DNA from: Pontibacter diazotrophicus
Lineage (GTDB): Bacteria > Bacteroidota > Bacteroidia > Cytophagales > Hymenobacteraceae
Direction of reading: 5' to 3'
Assembly: GCF_003367245.1 (NCBI RefSeq)
Contig: NZ_QRGR01000026.1
Span: 1 to 64,000 of the forward strand
DNA length: 64,000 bases
The first letter of the stretch is position 1. Every line of letters starts with the position of its first letter. The position numbers and the translations under genes were made by a program. Below are positions 36,500-45,003 of the stretch, in pieces. The notes below the pieces were generated by a model. It worked only from the letters and a program-made list of their open reading frames with translations, had not been told where the DNA came from and did no database searches.

Positions 36500-36554
36500 A
36501 TAAGTTAAAGAACGTATTCTTGCTGTTTATACTTCAACTTCAAGAAGTATGCCA

Positions 36555-36562
36555 CAAATATA
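36555..36562 (-). promoter_or_regulatory. Possible -7 element TATATTTG upstream of ssrA
   Basis: Minus-strand TATATTTG, 56 bases before the mature 5' end of tmRNA, allowing a short leader for RNase P removal. No clear -33 TTTG at the right distance. Confidence 0.35.
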
Positions 36563-36620
36563 CACAATTTTATGGCTTTTCCCCGTTGTCAGCGAGAATT
36601 TAACACCAGTATACGAACAA

Positions 36621-36657
36621 AAGGTTCACCTGTTTAACCAATAAACAGGTGAACCTT
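36621..36657 (-). terminator. Terminator after the transglutaminase-like gene
   Basis: Perfect 16-bp stem (36621-36636 with 36642-36657) with a 5-base loop; the minus strand then reads TTTTGTTC. It lies 54 bases past the stop of the gene at 36712. Confidence 0.85.
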
Positions 36658-36711
36658 GCAGCTGTACTAGTAATCAACTAAGCGCCAGTTGGCTAAACTC
36701 TCGTAACGCAA

Positions 36712-37863
36712 TTAAAAGGTATTGGCACTTAACCGTTCTGTCATCTGCAGCGTGTTTATTTCAGGCGATTGATATAAATCCGCCGGGGAGTTAGTATACA
36801 GGAAACGTTTCATCGGGTATTTTACCTGGAATACTTTTGGGTTTTTAGCACCTGCCGGAACCAGCATCAGCGAGGATTTGCCTTTGATAGTTTCTCTTTC
36901 AATGTTCATACCCTCCCGGTTATCGAAGCGTACATCGAAGTAGTAAAGGTAAGGGTATACCCAATTCACATACTGCGTTTTGCTGGCGCCCGAAAGGCTT
37001 CTGATCTCCAATTCATCGTAGTTGTTGGCGATGGCCTGCTGGAACTCTACGGCGTTCAGCGGAACGTTATGTAGCACAGGCATAACATCGAACTGACCGT
37101 CCAGCATCACCCATTTCTGCAAGTCGGGCAGGAATACTTCCAGCAGCACGTGTTTTGCTCCGGAGGTAGTGGTTTCCACATCTTTTGTTTTCAAGCCCAT
37201 CACGCGGGCAGGCAAACCGATGGAGTTCAGGCAGGAAGTAGCCACCACACCGTACTCCACGCATCGAAACTGCTTGCCTTCTTTTACTTCCTTCAGAATA
37301 GTAAGCGCATCTGGTCTGGAGGGTTCATTTGAGCCGTTGTGCTTCCACTGTTTGTGTACCCAGTTCACCATGCGCAGCGCCTTTTCTGTGTCGTTGGCGG
37401 CTCCTTTCACTACTTCATCCAACTGGTATTTGCCACGAAGCGCATTCAGGAAAACGTTGTTTATATTCTGCTCATAGGCGAATTCATAGTCTGAATGCGC
37501 CTGTACCTCGTCAAACGGCAAGGCCTGGAATCCAAAGCCCTGCAGCTCCGTTAACGCATAGTCTTTTCCGTTGAGCGCTACGTAAAACAAATACTTGTCG
37601 CCTGGCTTAACATCAAAGGCTATAGAATCGAGGTTAGTATAGAAGATAACCTTCTCCTGCTGTCCGTGTACCGGCACCTGCAGTATATCCGGTACTAGCT
37701 CAGGCATGATGTTCCAGTTGACTTTTACCAGCTCTTTTCCTATTTTATAATCTGCCACCTTGGTTGTGGCTTGTATAACAGGCAGACCATTATACATTTT
37801 CTGTGCGAAGGCCGGCATGACCAGAAACAACAGCATGAACAGGAAATTGAATGACTTTTTCAT
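36712..37863 (-). CDS. Exported transglutaminase-like protein
   Basis: A 383-residue secreted protein with signal peptide (MKKSFNFLFMLLFLVMPAFA). The central part is a transglutaminase-like cysteine-protease fold with the catalytic triad apparently intact: Cys in QFRCVEYGVVATSCLNSIGL, His in SGAKHVLLEVFLP, Asp in WVMLDGQFDVMP. An N-terminal beta-rich domain precedes it. Such bacterial proteins may be peptidases, peptide cyclases or cross-linking enzymes; the substrate is not predictable. It is downstream of the FtsX-type permease on the same strand (95-base gap) and has its own terminator. Confidence 0.75.
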   Translation of the reverse strand: MKKSFNFLFMLLFLVMPAFAQKMYNGLPVIQATTKVADYKIGKELVKVNWNIMPELVPDILQVPVHGQQEKVIFYTNLDSIAFDVKPGDKYLFYVALNGKDYALTELQGFGFQALPFDEVQAHSDYEFAYEQNINNVFLNALRGKYQLDEVVKGAANDTEKALRMVNWVHKQWKHNGSNEPSRPDALTILKEVKEGKQFRCVEYGVVATSCLNSIGLPARVMGLKTKDVETTTSGAKHVLLEVFLPDLQKWVMLDGQFDVMPVLHNVPLNAVEFQQAIANNYDELEIRSLSGASKTQYVNWVYPYLYYFDVRFDNREGMNIERETIKGKSSLMLVPAGAKNPKVFQVKYPMKRFLYTNSPADLYQSPEINTLQMTERLSANTF

Positions 37864-37958
37864 GGTTTTATTTTGTAGGTTAATGTATAGTATGGATCAG
37901 TTAATGATATTCACTTTAGGTAAAGTGGAGTGCCGGAGCACTCTCAAAGATTGCCATT

Positions 37959-40310
37959 CTACTCTGTCCGCAGCGAAGTAACAGGATTTGCCACGGCCGT
38001 TTTAATGGCATGGAAGCTCAAGGTGAGCGTGGCGATAACAAGTGTCGCGGCAAAAGCTATCGCAAAAATCCACCAGCTCAGGTCAGTGCGGTAGGCATAA
38101 TCGCTGAGCCATCCGTTCATCAGGTACCAACTTAGCGGCAGCGCGATCAGGTTTGCCAGCAGCACCAGCTTTAGAAAATCTTTGCTCAGCATCAGCACAA
38201 TACCAGAAACAGAGGCTCCTAACACTTTGCGCACCCCAATCTCTTTTTTGCGTTGCTCCGCTGTAAAGAGAGCTAAGCCAAATAATCCAAGGCAGGAGAT
38301 AAAGATGGCAATGCCCGCGAAGTAATTGGTAAGCCGCCCGATAACAGCTTCACTTTTATACATCTGCTCAAAGTCGTCGTCTAGAAAATGGTAATCAAAT
38401 GGGAAGGCTGGGTTATGCTTCTGTAGTACAGTTTCCATAGATGCCAGCGCTTCGGTGGTCTTACCAGGCATTGTTCTTACATAAAGTAGATTTACATCCG
38501 AAGGTGCGAAGCGGATAATGAGAGGCTTAATGCCCACCTGCATTCTTCTGGATTGGAAGTCTTCCACCACGCCAACAATATGGCCTCTTGTACCCCATAA
38601 GTCTAACCACTCACCCACAGGCTCCTGCAACTGCATTACCCTTACCGCCTCTTCATTTAAAATGTAGTTAGCTGTATCTGTACTAAAGGCTTTAGAGAAA
38701 TCACGTCCTTCTTTTATTTTTATGCCCAGTGTCTCCAGTAAACTATATTCTACATTCATGACGTCAATAGATACCTCGTCGCCCGGTTCCTTTCCATTCC
38801 AGCTTGCGCCACTTGTGTTGGAGCCAATGCTGAGAGGATTCTGATTAGAGGCTGATACAAGGGCAATACCTGGCATAGAAGATAATTCCTGCTTTACTGT
38901 TTCATATCGTGCTCCGAGGTCTCCTTCTATAGGTACATATACCACATGTTCACGTTGCAGACCTATGTTTTTGTTTCGGATAAATTCAATTTGCAAGTAC
39001 ACGACCAATGTGCTTACAATCAGTAGTGCGGAAAGCATAAACTGGAATACCACCAGTCCCTTCCTAAGATATACTGCTTTATTATTAAGCTTTACAGTGC
39101 CTTTTAGCACTACCGCCGGATCAAAAGCCGACAGGAAAAAGGCTGGATAGCTGCCGGAAACAATGCCCGTAAACAAGGCTACTCCCAACAGTAACATGAC
39201 CAGCTCCGGGTTTGAGAGGTCCAGCTGCACCGCTTTGTCTGTTAAGCTGTTGAAGGCTGGCAGCAAGAGCCCTGTCAGATTTAAGGCTATAAACAGCGCC
39301 AGGAAAGATACTAGAACAGATTCTACCATAAATTGACTGATAAGTGACGCTTTACTTGCCCCTATCGCTTTGCGCACGCCTACTTCTTTGGCACGTTTAG
39401 CCGAGCGGGCGGTGGCAAGGTTCATAAAGTTGATGCAGGCAATAAGAAGTATAAAAACAGCTACTACCGAAAAAAGGCGCACATACAGAATCAAACCGCT
39501 TTCACCTTTACCCTTGCTAAATTCGGAGTACAGATGCTGTTTGCTATAGGCATGCAAAAAGAGCTCGTCATCCATATCTCCCTGTGTGCTCAGGAAGTGC
39601 TTCAGCTTTTTATCAAGAGCCGGTATATCAGTATCTTTTTCAACTTGGATAAAAGTTAATATCCCGTTGTTGTTCCACTCCTTCAGCCACTGGTTCCTCG
39701 CTTCATAGTTTTCATAAGGTATCACAAAGTCAAACTTTAATGTCGAGTTCTTTGGGACTTTCTGCATGACGCCCGTTACTTTATAGCTCTCGTCGTTGTT
39801 GAGTTTAACAACTTTGCCAACCACCTCAGTAGAGCCAAAAAGTTTCAGCGCAACACTGTCGCTGAGCACTACCGACTTAAGCTCCTGAAGTGCCTGCGCT
39901 GCATTACCGTGCAATAGCGGAAAACTGAAAACCTCAAAGAACTCTGGGTCAGGATACTGTCCATTTACTTTTATACTCTTATCTCCATAAGACAACAGTT
40001 CATCACCGCCTTGGCTTACCCGAACGGCATGCACTACTTCAGGCATGTTTTGCTCAAGAGCGGGCGCCAACCTTCCTGAGTGGGCTGGCACTGTTAGGTT
40101 ATCGGCTCCCGTATAAAGTTCAGTTCTGTAAACCATGTACAGCTCATCTATATTCTCATGGAAGCGGTCAAAGCTCACCTCATCCTTTACCCAGAGTAGA
40201 ATCAGGATGCAGCATGTCATGCCCAGCGCAAGGCCTGATATGTTTATTATTGAGAAAACTTTATGACGCATCAAATTGCGCCAGGCCATTTTGAAGTAGT
40301 TCTTAAACAT
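37959..40310 (-). CDS. ABC transporter permease, FtsX/MacB type
   Basis: A 783-residue membrane protein of the large Bacteroidetes FtsX-permease family. It opens MFKNYFKMAWRNLMRHKVFS, followed by a first TM helix, a MacB-type periplasmic core (about 45-270), an FtsX domain with three TM helices (about 285-420), a second periplasmic domain and a C-terminal FtsX domain (EIGVRKVLGASVSGIVLMLS). EVGVRKAIGAS occurs in the first half, showing internal duplication. No ATPase gene is adjacent. It is divergent from an NtrC-type regulator and histidine kinase pair, an arrangement common in Bacteroidetes where the two-component system probably controls the permease in response to envelope stress or peptides (inference). 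Confidence 0.88.
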   Translation of the reverse strand: MFKNYFKMAWRNLMRHKVFSIINISGLALGMTCCILILLWVKDEVSFDRFHENIDELYMVYRTELYTGADNLTVPAHSGRLAPALEQNMPEVVHAVRVSQGGDELLSYGDKSIKVNGQYPDPEFFEVFSFPLLHGNAAQALQELKSVVLSDSVALKLFGSTEVVGKVVKLNNDESYKVTGVMQKVPKNSTLKFDFVIPYENYEARNQWLKEWNNNGILTFIQVEKDTDIPALDKKLKHFLSTQGDMDDELFLHAYSKQHLYSEFSKGKGESGLILYVRLFSVVAVFILLIACINFMNLATARSAKRAKEVGVRKAIGASKASLISQFMVESVLVSFLALFIALNLTGLLLPAFNSLTDKAVQLDLSNPELVMLLLGVALFTGIVSGSYPAFFLSAFDPAVVLKGTVKLNNKAVYLRKGLVVFQFMLSALLIVSTLVVYLQIEFIRNKNIGLQREHVVYVPIEGDLGARYETVKQELSSMPGIALVSASNQNPLSIGSNTSGASWNGKEPGDEVSIDVMNVEYSLLETLGIKIKEGRDFSKAFSTDTANYILNEEAVRVMQLQEPVGEWLDLWGTRGHIVGVVEDFQSRRMQVGIKPLIIRFAPSDVNLLYVRTMPGKTTEALASMETVLQKHNPAFPFDYHFLDDDFEQMYKSEAVIGRLTNYFAGIAIFISCLGLFGLALFTAEQRKKEIGVRKVLGASVSGIVLMLSKDFLKLVLLANLIALPLSWYLMNGWLSDYAYRTDLSWWIFAIAFAATLVIATLTLSFHAIKTAVANPVTSLRTE

Positions 40311-40719
40311 AGTTTCAGGTATCTAAATGTAAAAGTATTGTTCGGATATTTTAAGCTTCCTACTGTACAGTAACTCCTTAAGAAATTAAGATGCCAAACT
40401 TTTAACATTTTGATTGTCAATGACATAAACAAGCCATTGTGTATACAGGTGTACGCTTTTGATACACCTGCCCGCGTTACACCTGCCCGCTTCCGTTACA
40501 GGGAAATGTCTGAATCAGGATTTATAGGATGTATTAGGATTTACAGGATGAGAATCCAATTCATTTATGAGAACTATTACAGCCAAATCATTCTTACTTT
40601 ATCATTAATCCTGTGCATCCTTATCATATCCTGTAAATCCTGATTCAGACAAGCTGATTCCGCTACAGAATTTCAGATGGATTAAGTATATTCGATTTCA
40701 GAAACAGAAATTACAATTT
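40311..40719. other. Divergent intergenic region, 409 bp, with a small inverted-repeat element
   Basis: Contains the 145-bp element at 40507-40651. Left of it is a direct repeat of about 15 bases (ACACCTGCCCGC twice, about 40463-40490). The regulator gene start is preceded by TATATTCG (40687), one base off the TAnnTTTG element. Nothing else is seen. Confidence 0.5.
40507..40651. mobile_element. 145-bp gene-less element with GxxExxY-type terminal inverted repeats
   Basis: Both ends begin TGTCTGAATCAGGATTTA and run inward as imperfect inverted repeats of about 43 bases. Each end contains four AGGAT pentamers after TGTCTGAATC, separated by 4, 5 or 6, and 4 bases. The ends match those of the 546-bp element at 62208-62753 that carries a nuclease-like gene, so this looks like a non-autonomous (MITE-like) derivative. 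The interior (about 60 bases) has no gene. It lies in a divergent promoter region. No exact target-site duplication is evident. Confidence 0.8.
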
Positions 40720-42093
40720 ATGGCCTCTGCAAAAAATGCCCGTGTTTTGGTGGTAGACGACGAAGCGGACGTGCTGTTTGCGCTGAAGATGCTGCTCAAA
40801 ACTGAAGTGGGTCATGTCGTGACCGAGAAGAACCCTGACAACCTGCCAGCCCTGCTGGACCGGGAGAAGTTTGATGTTATCTTCCTGGACATGAATTTTA
40901 AAAGCGCCCTGAACACCGGCAACGAAGGCCTGTTCTGGCTGCGCCAGATACTGCAGAAAGACAAAGATGCCAAAGTCATTTTAATTACCGCCTATGGCGA
41001 TGTGGAACTTGCCGTGCGTTCGCTGAAAGAGGGCGCCGCCGATTTTATCGTGAAGCCCTGGCACAACGACAAACTGCTAGAAACGCTGCACCACAACCTG
41101 CAGGCCAGGCAACCTAAAAAAGCAGGAGCCGGCAATACCTCCACTCATAAAAACACCAGCACCAGCATTTTAGGTGAGTCAGACGCCATAAAAGAGGTGC
41201 TGTATAAGATTGATAAGATTGCGCCCACCGAGGCCAACGTGTTGATACTTGGCGAGAACGGTACAGGAAAAGAACTGGTAGCGCGGGCACTGCATGAAAA
41301 GTCCTTCAGGGCTACCAAGCCCTTCATCAGCGTAGACATGGGTGCCCTGACGGATTCCCTGTTCGAGAGCGAACTGTTCGGATCTAAAAGAGGTGCTTTT
41401 ACCGATGCCAAAGAAGACCGTGCCGGCCGTTTTGAAGCCGCTAATGGCGGTACGCTTTTCCTGGATGAGATTGGCAACATTTCACCTGCCATGCAAGCCA
41501 AGCTGCTGACGGTGCTGCAGAACCGACAGGTAACGCCGCTGGGCTCTAACACGCCCGTACCGGTAGACATTCGCCTTGTATCAGCTACCAACGAACCTAT
41601 TTACGAGCTGGCCGCCCGCAACCAGTTCCGCAAAGACCTTATTTACCGCATCAATACCGTAGAAATCACGCTGCCTCCGTTGCGTCAGCGCGAAGGAGAC
41701 ATAGAGCTACTGGCCCGCCATTTCGCTGCCATTTACGCACAAAAGAACCATAAACCGGAACCAGACTTTGCCCCGGCAACACTGCAAAAGCTAAAGCAAC
41801 ACAGCTGGCCTGGCAATGTGCGGGAACTACAACATGCTGTGGAGCGGGCCATTATACTGGCAGAAGGTAATGTGCTGCAACCGCAGGATTTTAGCTTCTC
41901 GCCTATGGAAATGGCGACTGCCGCCCCTGCCACAGGTTTTGCGCCGGACAAGGCCGTACCACTCATTGAGATGGAACGCGAGACAATTATCCGGACGTTG
42001 GAGAAGAACAAGGGCAACATTTCCAGAACAGCCAAAGAACTGGGCCTTACCCGCACCGCCTTATACCGCCGACTGAATAAGCATGATATTTAA
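40720..42093 (+). CDS. Sigma-54-dependent response regulator (NtrC family)
   Basis: A 457-residue cytoplasmic activator. The receiver domain (about 8-125) has the acidic pocket (VVDDEAD), the phospho-accepting Asp in VIFLDMNF and Lys in IVKPW. The AAA+ domain has Walker A GENGTGKE, the sigma-54 contact loop GAFTDA, Walker B GGTLFLDEIGN and the arginine-finger region. The C-terminal Fis-type helix-turn-helix is GNISRTAKELGLTRTALYRR. Phosphorylated regulators of this type open sigma-54 promoters. The stop overlaps the start of the histidine kinase gene by 11 bases (42083-42093), so they are translationally linked. The probable target is the divergent permease gene. Confidence 0.95.
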   Translation: MASAKNARVLVVDDEADVLFALKMLLKTEVGHVVTEKNPDNLPALLDREKFDVIFLDMNFKSALNTGNEGLFWLRQILQKDKDAKVILITAYGDVELAVRSLKEGAADFIVKPWHNDKLLETLHHNLQARQPKKAGAGNTSTHKNTSTSILGESDAIKEVLYKIDKIAPTEANVLILGENGTGKELVARALHEKSFRATKPFISVDMGALTDSLFESELFGSKRGAFTDAKEDRAGRFEAANGGTLFLDEIGNISPAMQAKLLTVLQNRQVTPLGSNTPVPVDIRLVSATNEPIYELAARNQFRKDLIYRINTVEITLPPLRQREGDIELLARHFAAIYAQKNHKPEPDFAPATLQKLKQHSWPGNVRELQHAVERAIILAEGNVLQPQDFSFSPMEMATAAPATGFAPDKAVPLIEMERETIIRTLEKNKGNISRTAKELGLTRTALYRRLNKHDI

Positions 42094-43441
42094 GCGCCTC
42101 GAGTTCGGGCTATTTGTCCGCGTTCTACTGCTGCTGGCCATGATGTTCCTGACGCTGGAGTACCTGGTGCAGTATACCTGGCTGCAGGTCATGTCGGGAT
42201 TACTCATACTGCTGGGGCAGGTATGGGAGTTGTCCCGCTATGTAACGCGCAGCAACAATGAACTGGCGAAGTTCCTGCAGGCCGTAAAGCACCGGGATTT
42301 CTCACAGCGCTTCAACGAGCATACCACCAACAGCTCGCTGCGGCAGCTTCATAAAGCTTTTAACCTCATCAACGACACCTATAAGCAGCTGCACATCGAA
42401 AAAGAAGCGCAGTTCCATTACATGCAGACTATCCTGCAGATGATAGATACCGGCATTATGGCCGTGGATGCCGCTACCGGTGAAGTGGAGTGGGTGAACG
42501 ATGCTTTCAAAAACACTTTGGGTGTCCCGTACCTTAAAAGTGTTGCGAATTTAGAACCGCGGTACCCGGCGCTTCATGAAGCCCTGAAAACGATAGAACC
42601 CGGCGAGAGCAAGCTGCTGAAGCTGAAGCTGCCAAAAGGCCAGTCGCAGTTGCTGCTTTCTGCCACGGCTTTCACCATGCAGCAACGCGACCTGCTGCTG
42701 ATTGCCCTCAAGAACGTAAGCGCTACCGTAGACGCCACCGAGACAGAGGCCTGGCAGAAACTGCTGCGCGTGATGACGCACGAAATCATGAATTCAGTGG
42801 CTCCCATCGCCTCGCTGGCAGATACACTGGGGCGGCACTTGCAAATGGAGCGCGAAAAGCAGGAGCAGGAACCGGAAGCTGTGCCAGACCCGGAGCTACT
42901 GGAGGATACCGCAGAAGGCATCTCGATTATCAAGAAACGTAGCGAAGGGCTGCTGCGCTTCGCCCACTTTTACCGCAACCTGAACAAGTCGCAGCAACTG
43001 ATGCTGACCACTGTTTATGTGCAGGAACTTTTCAAAAGTATAAACGGCCTGATGCGCCCGCAACTGGAGGAGCAGGGTGTTGAATTAAGTTGTAATGTGT
43101 CGCCTCCGGGTCTGCACCTGAACGCCGACGTAAACCTGCTGGAGCAGGTCCTCATCAACCTCATTCTGAATGCGAAGCGCGCCGTACAGGGCCGCCCCCA
43201 GCCACATATACAGCTTACCGCACAGCAAGTGGATGGTAAAATAACCATTGAGGTACAGGACAACGGCAGCGGAATTCCGGAGGAGTTGCTGGAAAATATC
43301 TTCATTCCCTTTTTCACCTCCCACAAAGACGGCTCCGGCATCGGCCTCAGCCTGGCTAAGCATATCATGCTGCTTCACAAAGGCAGCATACAGGTAGAAA
43401 GCAAAGAAGGTGTGGGAACTGTGTTTAAGCTGGTGTTTTAG
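42083..43441 (+). CDS. Membrane sensor histidine kinase
   Basis: A 452-residue kinase with two N-terminal TM helices (about 10-60) and almost no periplasmic loop, then a coiled-coil/HAMP-like stretch, a PAS-like domain (QMIDTGIMAVDAATGEVEWV), the HisKA H-box with the phospho-accepting His in MTHEIMNSVAPIASL, and an HATPase domain (N box NLILNAKRAV, G1 DNGSGIPEE, G2 GSGIGLSLAKHIML). It should phosphorylate the NtrC-type regulator encoded just upstream. The lack of a sizeable extracellular domain suggests that it senses a membrane or cytoplasmic signal. Confidence 0.93.
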   Translation: MIFKRLEFGLFVRVLLLLAMMFLTLEYLVQYTWLQVMSGLLILLGQVWELSRYVTRSNNELAKFLQAVKHRDFSQRFNEHTTNSSLRQLHKAFNLINDTYKQLHIEKEAQFHYMQTILQMIDTGIMAVDAATGEVEWVNDAFKNTLGVPYLKSVANLEPRYPALHEALKTIEPGESKLLKLKLPKGQSQLLLSATAFTMQQRDLLLIALKNVSATVDATETEAWQKLLRVMTHEIMNSVAPIASLADTLGRHLQMEREKQEQEPEAVPDPELLEDTAEGISIIKKRSEGLLRFAHFYRNLNKSQQLMLTTVYVQELFKSINGLMRPQLEEQGVELSCNVSPPGLHLNADVNLLEQVLINLILNAKRAVQGRPQPHIQLTAQQVDGKITIEVQDNGSGIPEELLENIFIPFFTSHKDGSGIGLSLAKHIMLLHKGSIQVESKEGVGTVFKLVF

Positions 43442-43750
43442 CAAAAGGGCACAGGTAGCAAGACATTAGACACTGGACTTTCCGCTATTGCCGGTTTCCT
43501 CAGAAGAAATGCCAGGTTAACTTAACTGCGCTGTTCCAAACATCCCTGTCCGGTACTAAATCTGCTGTTGACTCAGATGTTCGCATGTTGATAATGGGAA
43601 CGTACAGGACAAGGCTGTCATCCTCTAAAGACCCGCCCTTACCGCTATATAAGTTTTTCTAACTATTCTACAGTTAGAGCGTTTATTCTTATTACTGCAG
43701 AAACTTTAACTATAGCAGCAGTAAAAGTCTTCACTTCCTACCTCTGAGCA
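43442..43750. other. Intergenic, 309 bp
   Basis: Upstream region of the cyclopropane synthase gene. No gene, exact TAnnTTTG element or strong hairpin was found. Confidence 0.4.
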
Positions 43751-44872
43751 ATGAAAGAACAAAGCTTACAGCAGAAAGTAACTGAAATTTTGGCAACAGC
43801 AGACGTAAAAATCAACGGTCCCGATCCATGGGATTTGCAGGTCCATAACGATGGATTTTATAAGCGGGTGCTGACGCAGGGAACGCTGGGGCTGGGAGAG
43901 TCTTACATGGATGGCTGGTGGGACTGTGAGCGGATAGATGAATTTGCTTACAAGGTGATACGGGCAGATCTATACCGACAAGCGAAGTTCGGTTGGAAAA
44001 CGGTGGTGCAGATGCTGCTGGCAAAAGTCCTTAACATGCAGGCTAAAGGAAAAGCTGCCCGCAATGCTCAGCGGCACTACGACATCGGCAATAAGCTTTA
44101 CAAGCTGATGCTGGACAAACACATGGCCTACAGCTGCGGCTATTGGAAAGGCGCCGAAAACCTTGACCAGGCACAGGCAAATAAGCTCGACCTGATTTGC
44201 CGTAAAATAAGAATACAACCGGGCCAGCGGGTACTTGACATAGGTTGTGGCTGGGGCAGCTTCGCAAAGTTTGCCGCCGAGCATTATGGCGCAGAGGTGG
44301 TAGGTGTTACAGTATCGAAAGAGCAGGCTGCCTTGGGCAGGGAAATGTGTAAAGGGCTGCCTGTTGAAATCAGGCTTCAGGATTATCGTGATGTAAACGA
44401 GACGTTTGACCATGTGGTATCGGTGGGTATGGTGGAGCATGTGGGCTACCGCAACCACCGTGCGTTTATGAAAACGGCGGCACGCTGCCTGAAGGACGAT
44501 GGCCTGTTTTTGCTGCATACTATCGGGCACCCTTTCTCCAAAACATCCGCCGACCCCTTCACCGACACCTACATCTTCCCTAACTGCCTGATCCCCTCTC
44601 TCAAACAACTCAGCGCAGCCATGGAACATGTTTTCGTGCTGGAAGACCTGCACAACTTCGGGCCCTATTACGACCCTACACTGATGGCCTGGTTCCAAAA
44701 CTTTGACCAGAACTGGGACCAATTAAAAGGAGACTACGACGAACGCTTTTACCGGATGTGGAAGTACTACCTGCTTTCCAGCGCCGGCTCTTTCCGCGCC
44801 CGCAACAACCAGCTCTGGCAAATGGTGCTCTCCAAAAAGGGTATCCTTGGCGGTTATGAATCGGTGCGGTAG
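43751..44872 (+). CDS. cfa: Cyclopropane-fatty-acyl-phospholipid synthase
   Basis: A 373-residue enzyme close in size to E. coli Cfa (382). It has the N-terminal lipid-binding region (GLGESYMDGWWDCERIDEF) and the SAM-dependent methyltransferase core: VLDIGCGWGSFAKFAAEHYG (motif I), VVGVTVSKEQ, and the family blocks AQRHYDIGNKLYKLMLDKHM, MAYSCGYWK, SVGMVEHVGYRNHR and HTIGHPF. It adds a methylene bridge from S-adenosylmethionine to unsaturated acyl chains of membrane phospholipids, usually in stationary phase or stress. It is a single gene ending at a 40-bp palindromic terminator shared with the converging protease gene. Confidence 0.93.
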   Translation: MKEQSLQQKVTEILATADVKINGPDPWDLQVHNDGFYKRVLTQGTLGLGESYMDGWWDCERIDEFAYKVIRADLYRQAKFGWKTVVQMLLAKVLNMQAKGKAARNAQRHYDIGNKLYKLMLDKHMAYSCGYWKGAENLDQAQANKLDLICRKIRIQPGQRVLDIGCGWGSFAKFAAEHYGAEVVGVTVSKEQAALGREMCKGLPVEIRLQDYRDVNETFDHVVSVGMVEHVGYRNHRAFMKTAARCLKDDGLFLLHTIGHPFSKTSADPFTDTYIFPNCLIPSLKQLSAAMEHVFVLEDLHNFGPYYDPTLMAWFQNFDQNWDQLKGDYDERFYRMWKYYLLSSAGSFRARNNQLWQMVLSKKGILGGYESVR

Positions 44873-44922
44873 GTGTATAACGCTTAACCATCCCAAACTT
44901 CTGCTTGCAGAACGGGAGCAAA

Positions 44923-44962
44923 ACAAGAAGGCGTGACTGTAGCTACAGTCACGCCTTCTTGT
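44923..44962. terminator. 40-bp perfect palindrome, bidirectional terminator
   Basis: Perfect palindrome with 20-bp arms and no spacer (centre between 44942 and 44943), between the converging cfa and M36 protease genes. Short A and T tracts flank it. Confidence 0.8.
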
Positions 44963-45003
44963 AAACCTACTGATGGCTCAGCAGATATAGCATTGAACTG
45001 AAT

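Noticed and set aside
40410..40643. 77-codon plus-strand frame in the permease/regulator gap
   Set aside because: Runs through the inverted-repeat element; translation has no protein features.
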